In this document: piece after piece, positions 22,170 through 31,405 of the stretch
Layout of the letters: the number at the start of each line of letters is the position of its first letter
Position numbering within the stretch: position 1 is the stretch's first letter
NCBI GenBank assembly: GCA_018398765.1
Contig: JAHBMJ010004287.1
Location: 1-61,493 of the forward strand
Reading direction: 5' to 3'
Origin: Chromera velia
Taxonomy: Eukaryota > Sar > Chromeraceae
Length of the DNA stretch: 61,493 nucleotides
Program-made: the position numbers and the translations under genes
Notes under the pieces: model-generated
Told to the model about the DNA's origin: nothing
Database searches by the model: none
Seen by the model: only the letters and a program-made list of their open reading frames with translations

Positions 22170-25100
22170 TCAAAATCTAACTTTCACTCCTTCTGTTTCT
22201 CCCCTTTCTTTCCTATCTTCCGTTTCCTTCCCACGCAATGTCCTGCGTTTGTCTCTTTCAAAATCGGCCACTAGTTTTGGAGCCCCTGTATCCTTTGCTG
22301 GCAACCAAGCAAAGGAACCGTCGTTATAGGAGACTCGGTACTCGGTCTCCCCCTCTGTTTCTCTTGACGCCTGAATGCAAACTGGAACCACCCGGTGACT
22401 GACGCGTTACTTGCGTGTGCCGGAGCGCTGGGACGCAGCAGGCAGAAACTCATCCCTTCTCGAAGGGCTGTTATGTTGAAACTCTTTGTCCGAAACTTCC
22501 CCCAGCTCGGCAAAAATTTCGTTCGCTGCCCTGTCCAAGTCTGAGTCGGCATCTTCGCTCGACTGACTCGAAATCTCACTCAGTCCTTCTACAGGACCTT
22601 TTCCATTTTCTGTTGCAAAGGGCTGCTGTGGAGCCTCTGCCTCTCTCTCGCCTTTTGCATTGTCAGCACACGACCGAGAATCCTTTCTCTCTGTCGCTCT
22701 TTCTGCATCTGCTGCAGGGCTACGACTATTTGTTTGCCTCCCCTGACCTTGAGTCTGTCTGACTTGGAACCTTCGCAAACGAGAAAGATGAATCACCTCT
22801 CTCTTTCCTCCCTCCTGCGGTCGAACCACATAATGCATGGGTAATGTGTAGGACGCTCCGACACTTGCCCCACAATAATAAATGGTCCCCTCCATGCCGT
22901 CTGGAGTTTGTTTCTCTTCAACCTTTCAATCCTCATGAGGACCAACTCACCCACTGAGAAAGCAAACTTCCTCACCGGTGGTTTTCTCTTTTCTATCCGT
23001 TGCTGACTCTTCTGGATGCTCTGTCCGATTTTCTCCTGTGTCTCCTCCATCTCCTTCTTCAAGAATTCAAGCCAGTCGGGAACGTCGGTTGCTGGCAAAT
23101 CTGCATATGCATCTGCAGGGAGAAGAGAGTGAGGCGGTGTCACATCAAACATAAGTTCGTAGGGAGTGTGACTGGTGATGTCGTGCACAGATGTGTTGTA
23201 TGCCCATGCACACTGTCTGCACACTGCCGCCCACTTCCCTGGATTCTTCTCCACACATTTGGCCAACATGTTTACGAGCGTCTGGTTGAATCGTTCAGTC
23301 AGACCGTTCCCTTGAGGATGATAGGCAGTCGTTCAAATCCGCTCAACTCCTAAGAGTCGACACAGTGTGGAAACGATCTCTGCACAGAAGTTCGTGCCTC
23401 AGTCTGAAAGAAGAAAACGAGGGAAGCCGTGATCCAGAAACACAAAGTCAAGAAGTAGGCGTACAATTGTCATTGCTGACATCTCCACGAGAGGGAAGAC
23501 GTACACCCACTTGGTGTAGTGATCGGTGACGACAAGTATGTACTTGTACCCGCCTGGAGCCGTTCGAAACGGACCCACGATGTCCATTCCATAAAGCTCC
23601 CTCGGCCCCGAAACAGGAATGGAGGTCACCCCCGGATCGGTGCCTCTTGCTAGTGTTCGCCTCTGGCAAGGCCCACAGGTCTCATACCAGTCTTTCACGT
23701 CGTTTGCCATGGAGGGCCACCAGAAGCTCTCCTTCACTCGATGCAAAGTGCGACGAGTGCGGAGGTGCCCAAACAAAGCGTGATCATGGTTGGACGCAAT
23801 CACGCGATCCCTCAGAGCTGTAGGTACTACGAGCTGCTCCCTGTCCCCCTCCATGCGGTACAGGATTCCGTTCTCCGTGCGAAAACGATCTGCAGATAGC
23901 AGGATGGTTCTGGACATACGGTCGCTCTGAGGCAATTCTCCTGTTTTCAAGTATCTGATGGCATTGCGTAGACCTGTGTATGCATCACCTCCTGAATGCT
24001 TCTGCAAATCCTCAAGAAAACCCTCTCCCTGCTCAGAAGGCTCTCTCTCCTCCTGCACATTTCCTTCTCTATCTCCTCTGTGATCGGTCTTTTCGGTTTT
24101 GTTTATGTCCACTGGCTCTACCGGAGCAGTAGGCACCGTTCCATCCGCTTTGCAAGGAGCGGTGGAAGAGTTGGGTACCTTCTGCCTCAAGCGACTGAGT
24201 GCATCTGCCTCAGAGTGCAGCCTGCCAGGGACATGCTGAATGTCGAGGTCGTAATCAGCCAACTCAGTGGCCCACCTCTGCAGCTTTGCATTGTTGAGCT
24301 TCTTGTCTTTCTAGGCCAAAAGGGCCTTGTGGTCCGTCTGCAGGGTGTTTCTCTTACCGAGAAGATAGTGCCTGCACTTGCGGAGACAGTGCATGACCCC
24401 GAGTCCCTCCTTCTCCGAGATGCCCCATTTCCTCTCCATCGTAGTCAAGGTCTTCGAACAGAATTCGATCACCCTTTCTATCTCATCTATTTTCCGCTTC
24501 AAAACTCCTCCCACTGCCTCATCGCTTGAGTCCGCCTTCACGATGAAAGGTTCGAGCACTCGCGGATGAGCAAGGCAAGGTGCCTCGCAGAGTCGATTAC
24601 GCAAGGTGTCAAAAGCGGCCTGTGCCTCTTCTGTCCACCTGAATAGAATTTGTTTCTTTTCTTCTCCTTCTGCTGTTTTGAGGAGGGTGGAGAGGGGAAA
24701 AGCAATCTCGCTGAATCGTTCGATGAACTGTCGATACCACCCGACCAGTCCTAAAAAAGAACGCACCTCTGCTCTGTCCCGTGGAGGTTCCATGTTTCTG
24801 AGCGCCTCCAACTTTGCCGGGTCTGGTCTGATCCCATCTGCAGACAAGAGAAAACCCAGATACTTTACCTCTGACAGAGCAAACTGCGCCTTCTCCACCT
24901 TCAGTTTGAGACCGCACTTCTGCACTCGGTCTAAGAGGGTCCGAAGATCCTCCAGATACGAGTCGAAGTCTTTTGAGAATACGATCAGGTCATCGATGTA
25001 CACGAGCGCAAGCTCACGGGGAAGCCCTGACAGCACCAGTTGCATGGCTTGCTGAAATGTTGCTGGCGCATTGATTAGTCCTTGAGCCATGACTTTGAAC

Positions 25101-26821
25101 TGATACAGCCCGAATGGTGTGACGAATGCTGTTTTTTCTTTGTCCTGTTCTCTTATCCCGATCTGCCAGAATCCTGAAGACACGTCCAAGACAGTGAAAA
25201 CTGAAGCCCCCTCCACCAGGTAGACTACCTCGTCGATGCGAGGCATTGGGAACCCGTTTTTCTGCATGGCTGCATTCAGTTTCCGAAAGTCGAGACAAAA
25301 GCAGATTGTTCCGTCGGGCTTAGGGACTAACACCACCGGAGTCGCCCATGCAGAGGACGAGGGTTCAATCAGCCCCGCTTCCTCCATCTGCTTCAATTCC
25401 TCCCTCAGCATCTCTCTTTGGCTGTAGGCGACTCTGTCATGGTACCACCGAATAGGTGGTCCCGTCGTGTGCACTTCGTGCACGATCTCTTTTCCATTCA
25501 CCTGCAGCCTTCCCAAATCAAAGCGATGCTGAGACCAAGCATCAGAGAACGAATCAATTACCTCTGTGAGTCGTTTTTGTTGTTCTGAAGAGAGATGATC
25601 AATCTTGGCTCTTTTGGAGACTTGGGGCAAGGACCTGCCTTCAGGTCCTCCCGTCACCCTTTCCCTCTTTCTCTCTGCCCATTCCCTTTCCATTTCCGCC
25701 GGTGTCCGTTTGTTTGAGCTCTGAGAGCTCGGTGAGCTTGATGAGCTCTTGATCGCACATAGAGCTTGGAGGGATCTCCAAGCTGCTCTCCGAGCATACC
25801 TGTTGCCCGGTATCTCATCCTTCATCCTCTTCCATTGTCCGTTCGTTTCCTCATACTTCTTCTCGAGTTCGCTTTGTCGACCTGCATGCCATGCATCCGC
25901 CCAGAGAGCCGCCACTGCTTGTTCTCTCGAATTCTCGACGGAGATTGCCTTGGCTATCTCCTGTCCGGCTCCCAGGGTGGCACTGCATTCTTCTTCCCTA
26001 AAGTTGGAAACTCTCATCTTCACAACTCCTCCTCCTTCTACCTTCAGCACTTGATCAGGGACGGCCAGCTGGAATTTCCCATTTTCCTGCTGCCATTTCT
26101 TTTCGATGTAGATTTCTGCCCCTGACTCAAACCCACTCACTGAACAAACGATCTCCACCTTCACTCGCCTAGGCGGGATAGAGGAACGCTGCACAATAGA
26201 GACAGGCTGCTGCTGAAGTGAGATTGTGGAAGAGAGAGGGAAGACTAGAAAGTGCGAGTAGATCATTCTGTTGTTCTTCAGGTCGAACATGACATCCTTC
26301 TTGTTGGACAGGAAATCCAAGCCCAACAGAAGCTCGATATCGCTCCCCCGAGTGACGAGAACGTCCCATGGGAGTGCAGGAAGAGTTGATTGGGGATGGG
26401 AGAGGAAAAGTGTCGTCTCCCCCACCACCTCCACATTGGCTCCTCCATACGCCGTCAAGTCAAATTTTGTCTCCCGAATTTCACACCCACATTTTCGTGC
26501 AAACGCCTCACTGCTCAATCCGAGACCTGCACATGTATCAAGACGTGTAGGGATACATACGCCTTTGTCATTCACATTTCCACTGATACACATTTGAGTG
26601 ATGCACTGCCCTGCATTATGAATCGCACTCACAGGACAGGATTCACTGCTGGTCATTGCCGGCAGGTCACGTATCTTCTCTTCACTCTCGACTGAAGACC
26701 CGAAAAGATGGACAGGACGTGGGGCCTTCAGCCACGCCTGCCCCTCCTGTTTGACGAGCCCCCTCTGTTCTTGTAGAGGCCCTGGCACATTCTCCAACCC
26801 TCTGCCCGAGGATCTGTGCAC
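22170..26821 (-). pseudogene. pol: Ty3/gypsy pol with five lesions
   Basis: Domains in order: aspartic protease (LDTCAG where DTGA is usual; later LLLGLDFLS), reverse transcriptase (catalytic VYIDDLIVFS), RNase H (ADSSDEAVGG, TDHKALLA), integrase zinc finger (HDHALFGH...CGPCQRR) and DDE core (MDIVGPF, LLSD, NGLTERF). A C-terminal stretch (TEYRVSYNDGSFAWLPAKD, then APKLVADFE) resembles a chromodomain. The same frame is interrupted by TAG at 24311-24313 and TGA at 23399-23401 and 23333-23335. A frameshift lies near 22870-22885, after which a TAA interrupts the new frame at 22407-22409. The first ATG-like opening overlaps the gag end in the -1 frame. The frame is otherwise well preserved, so inactivation is recent. 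Confidence 0.92.
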
Positions 26822-27723
26822 TCAGCTACGAAGTGAGGGCCGTTGCAGACCTGACACTTCACTCCGTCAGATGAGCCGCCTCCGCCACCCCCATTCTGCC
26901 CTCCATTCTGCTGCCTGTTTCCCTGCCAGTGGCCTCCCCTGTTGCTGTTCCCCCGGCCTCTGCCTCCTCCGTTGCCTCGATGGCTGTTTGATCTGTCAAC
27001 CTGAGACTGGAGAGCTGGGACTTAGCCTTGAAGCTGTGAGAGAACACGGGTGAGGTCAGGGTATGCTCCTGCGTTGACAGCAGCAATAGGAGGGATTGGG
27101 GTCGGTTTGTTCGGATGAGGGGCTGTAGAGGGAACCCCGTATGCATTCACAGGGTTCGTGGATGCATACTTTGGGTTGTTCAGCTCGTAGTAGTGCTGGG
27201 CCGTTTTTGAGAGTTCGGTGAAATCCGAGATGTCCCCCTTCTTCATGAGCTCTTCATTCACTTCCTCTGGAAGAATCGCCATGAAAAGTGGGATCATTTC
27301 CTCCTTGTCTGCCAGTGGTCGAGCGACCCTGTACTGGGACATGAAGGCTTGCTGGAAATTCTCCCAGTCCGTGTAATGGTGAGGGCGTAGCCGTGCGATG
27401 GTCTTCCACGCCGCCAAACGTTCGACTTCCTTTGGACCCTGGCTCTCGAGGAAAGCATCCTCGAGCACTCTTCTCGTCTTCACAGTCCCTGTTGCCTTAA
27501 GATCCAGCCACCAGCGCAAAGCCTCTCCTGAGAGATGATGACCAAAGTATCCGATGGTCGTTGCATCATCGAGATCCAGAACCGTTCCCCCAGTCTGTTC
27601 CATAAAGTTCCGAATCCAGACAGCCGGATCATCACCTTCAAGTGCCTTCGGGTGCACTTTCGGCTTGTATACTGTACAGCAAGGCTGAAGCTTCTTTGTG
27701 TTCTCCAGCTTGCTGAAGTCCAT
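26728..27723 (-). pseudogene. gag: Ty3/gypsy gag with one nonsense codon
   Basis: Starts at MDFSKLENTKK and contains the retrotransposon gag core (FGHHLSGEALRWWLDL, YTDWENFQQAFMSQYR, SDFTELSKTAQHYYEL). A TAA at 27022-27024 interrupts the frame. It then continues through a Gly/Asn/Gln-rich linker to a zinc knuckle, CQVCNGPHFVAEC, spaced C-x2-C-x3-H-x4-C, one residue shorter than the canonical knuckle, and a basic end (NRRGRRG). The stop is most simply CAA to TAA. Pol overlaps the last 94 bases in the -1 frame, so a programmed -1 shift is plausible, but no canonical slippery heptamer was identified. Confidence 0.88.
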
Positions 27724-27780
27724 CTTTCAATACATGCAGAGACGGATGACTGTTGTTTACTCAAAGGTCCCCGAGAAGCG

Positions 27781-27797
27781 GAGAGCTCTAGCTACCA
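27781..27797 (-). other. tRNA primer-binding site
   Basis: On the minus strand, two bases after the 5' LTR, the sequence TGGTAGCTAGAGCTCTC begins with the TGG complementary to a tRNA CCA end. The tRNA identity was not determined. Confidence 0.75.
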
Positions 27798-27799
27798 CT

Positions 27800-28164
27800 T
27801 GTCACGCTCTTAGGAACTAAAGTGAGGACTTGACATACGACTTAACTTATCGAGCTTAACGTACATGGAGGAATCTGTCCATCAGACCTCCTTGTTCCTT
27901 TTGTATTGTTTTGTTTCAATCTTAATCAATCTTATTCTTTCTATGCATTGACTTGCATGCATGCATGCTTCTGTATTTCCAAATTAATTCTTTTTCCATG
28001 AAACCTCAGGGCGTGGGTGACGCCGTAGCGGACGGCCTGGCGTCGGACCCTTGTGCCCACGCTTTCTCAAGCACTGGCTCTACTGATTGCCCAGCGCTGC
28101 CCCTTCACCCGCTAGTTCGATTTGTGCGCACGGTGAACTAACTTCGGTGGAGCTTGCCGTAACA
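27800..28164 (-). repeat. 5' LTR (minus-strand element)
   Basis: 365 bp, the partner of 21736-22100. It carries the derived base at three CpG positions (gcccAcg, gcacTgg, gcccAgc) if C-to-T decay is assumed. It should contain the element's promoter; no TATA box was assigned. Confidence 0.95.
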
Positions 28165-29286
28165 GAGTGTATGGTGAAAAAGTAGCGAGTGTTTAAATTT
28201 TTGGAATAAAAAACTAGGATTTCTATTTAAAAACGAAAAAAAGATCTTGAAGGAGACTAAGGTCCGAGACTTGTATACTAGCTTGTATATATATAATAAG
28301 TGATGAGTGATTTATTGGTGCTCTTGAGCACTGTCACCATTTTAATTTATCTTGTAGAGGGGTATACCCCATCACTGAGGCTCAGACCACACCCCATAGC
28401 CCGCCTAGAATCCTAGCCTGGAATCTCTTCCAGGCCGTTTTCAATAAGTTTTTTTATTGTACACACGCGGCTTAAGCCTTTGCATATAACGAGCTTTACA
28501 CATTATATTTCTTTTTTTACCAGAAAAACTTTTAAGGCACGATCGTCGATTGATTTAGATTCATCATCATTCGCATGACAAGCTGAAGATTAAAAGAAAA
28601 AAAAACCCGTTCATAGTTGTTTTTTTACTGACTTGACAGATGCGATGACACAGAAAATTACAGAAAATAGATTGATGAACATCAGAAAAGTAACAGAGAG
28701 GAGATTAAAAGCTTTAGTTTCTTTTGTTTGTCTGTTTGTCTTCCATCCATCTGAGCGCCGGGTCGATTTTCTTTGTTTCTTTTTCTTAAAGGAACGATGG
28801 GCTTTGATACTCCTCTCTGTTCTGGACCTTCCAGTTGGGTCGGACTCCCTGCTTTTTCGATTCCGCACTCAGTGATTAGCAATTCAATGATAAATAAAAA
28901 TCGATCTGCTAAAAGAAACTGAAACTTTAAGAGGCGTTAAGAGGTCATAAAGCATCCATGCAAGTTCCTAGGCCTTCATACTCAGCTTCTAATCAGTTTA
29001 GCTTTCTTTTTCCCTTTCCGCATTAAATTAAAATTTTAGACTAAGTAGCGTAACCCTTCTCTTCTTATTAGGTCTTTTCTTTTTCCTTTTTTCTACTCAA
29101 GATGAGGCCCCTCTTGCACAAGAACAGAGAGAAGAGAACAATAACTGTCACTCTCATCTTTATCTCTCTCTCTCACTCGCTCCCCCCNNNNNNNNNNNNN
29201 NNNNNNNNNNNNNNNNNNNNNNNNNNNNGCTCCTCTCTCTCTCTCTCTCTCTCTCCTTCTTTTTTTTTCTCTCTCTCTCGAAGACT

Positions 29287-29329
<43 letters not shown>

Positions 29330-31405
29330 TCTCTCCCTCTCTCAATCTTTCTCTCTGTGCATACGTACGTATGTACGTGTATGTGATCTAAAAATTTTGT
29401 GGAGATCTCCAAATCTCCAGCATCTCTAACAATTTTTCTAGATGATATATAATCAAATAAAGCTTAGGAATACAATTGGCACGCTTAGTTTCACTAGTTA
29501 CTGTAGCGCTAGATAGAACATCCTAGTAACTTATAGATTAAATATAAGGGAGGTCACACCGTGCTCCAAATATCAGGTTTGGATACATCCAAACCCATTT
29601 TGGAGAGATCCAAAACTCCAAACCATCTCCATCCGTCTCCATTATATTAGGGTTGTCAAACCTACTAGCCAATATTAGTAGCTAACGATTGTGTCTAACA
29701 TACAAAATTTAGCAATAAAATATTCTAGAGTCTAGACTAGAGTCTAGAAAATACTATTGCATATTAAATTAGCCAATTGGCTATAGTAGCTACCCATGAT
29801 TTTATATTTTGATCTATAAATTATATAAAATAAATTAATAATATTAATTACACTCACAGACAAAGGCGAGCGATATAGAAGCGACTCTTTGCAGGCACGA
29901 TGGAGAAGTAGAAACCAGCTCCACAACCACAGTGCCTGTTAACTACACAGAAAAGGAAAACGAAAAGAGGAAGCGAGGAGTAACCATACATTTGCAGACC
30001 TGTGTCAACGCTCACAAAGAAATGGACAGAGAAGAACAGGAAGAAAGAAACAACAAACGCAGATGCATGAGCAGAGATAGAGAAGCAGACCGCGGATTGA
30101 GCAGAACACGCCTGCCAACCCACACCGGACTCGGACCCACTGAGAGGTCATGAATAGAGAAGCGGACGGCACAGTCCAGAAAAAAAGACGAGAGACTGAA
30201 AAGAAAAAAGAAGAGAGAGGCTGTTACCTCCACTAGCAGCCTTCAAGCACTCTTTTAAGTGCGAAGGTCACTGACAGACGCACGCGCACAGAAGTTTTAC
30301 TAGATTGAAGCAAAAGTTGCGATCGTACTCTTCGCTTGCACGACGTCCGCGTGCCCCAAAGGGCCAAACAAACAAGGAGGAAAAATTTAGAGCCCTGCAA
30401 GCCGCGCAAACCGAACTCGGGGAGCTAGTACCCGCGATTTGAACGTCAATTGCCATGATGCAACCAGATCGTGTACACTGGACGTTGCCGGCAAACATTG
30501 TTAACCAATCACATCCATCAGGTTACATTGTATGCCTTCTTCTGCCTATAGTCTTCTGCACTGATGCATGAAAAGAGGAGTCTTTGAAAACCCGCCAATG
30601 AGACACTTTTGTAAGAGTTGAAACGGCCGTCTGGGCAGCAACAAAGACAGACACAGACATGCATGAACAAACTTTTAAACATTGAGTATAAACATAGAGT
30701 GCAGTAGGAATAAGGAGATCGATCTCTACTTATCAACCACTTCTTAGAAGAAGATTATTTTAATTAACTTAAAGTCCACTGCATGATAACTTACAACTGT
30801 TAACCCTGCTTATAGTACTGAGCCTAAATCCGAAGACTGAGCTAGAGACTGAGCCTGAGGTCTTGCTAGACTTTCCTACAAAGTTTCTGCTGTACTAATC
30901 TCTACATCTGTACTAGCCACTTTTTGTTTGAGTTACTATCATGACAGTGTCCCGTATTGAATTTTTATCTAGATTTGTACGCAGTTTCTTACAAATGTCA
31001 GTCGACACTCAGTATATAAATTCATTCGTTTAACTTAAAAATGGCATAATTGTCATTAACATTTCTAGTTCAGTCATTTTCCAGTGAATTTTCACTAGAT
31101 TTTCCACCTAGTTTTCCACAATTCAATGACAAATCAATGCAAATTATGCAATTCAAGTTTTCAAATATATATTCGTATTTTAATATATTTTTAACATAAA
31201 AAATAAGTAAATGATAATATTTCTCAATGTTATTTCTTAGATAATTTCTAAGAGAATTAAACTGATTTAAACCATTTTTTAAAAGAATACTCAGGCTTAT
31301 TTTTTACTCAAAAAATGTTTTTAAAATTAATTATAAATGTGATCTAATACTCTGATGATGCCTGTAATGTTTATTAGACCCACAAAATTCTCATGAGTTG
31401 GCATT
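28165..31405. other. AT-rich intergenic with a sequence gap
   Basis: No gene was supported on either strand. A 41-base run of N lies at 29188-29228 inside a (CT)n tract that continues to about 29345. The section 29400-29860 and that from 30700 onward are strongly AT-rich. Confidence 0.55.
29188..29228. other. Assembly gap (41 N)
   Basis: Unknown bases flanked by a C run and (CT)n; the true length may differ because it lies in a simple repeat. Confidence 0.98.

Larger units (their letters stand above)
21736..28164 (-). mobile_element. Ty3/gypsy (chromovirus-like) LTR retrotransposon, complete but inactivated
   Basis: The 6,429-bp element has two 365-bp LTRs (TGTCACG...CCGTAACA) about 98% identical. 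On the minus strand the order is 5' LTR, PBS, gag, protease, reverse transcriptase, RNase H, integrase, chromodomain-like tail, polypurine tract, 3' LTR: the Ty3/gypsy order. Pol lies in the -1 frame relative to gag. Coding is broken by five in-frame stops and at least one frameshift. No matching target-site duplication was found: the flanks are aagta on the left and gagtg on the right. The high LTR identity implies a recent insertion; the stops imply it could move only with help. Confidence 0.95.

Noticed and set aside
22415-25055. Plus-strand frames inside the retrotransposon
   Set aside because: Antisense to recognisable pol domains on the minus strand.
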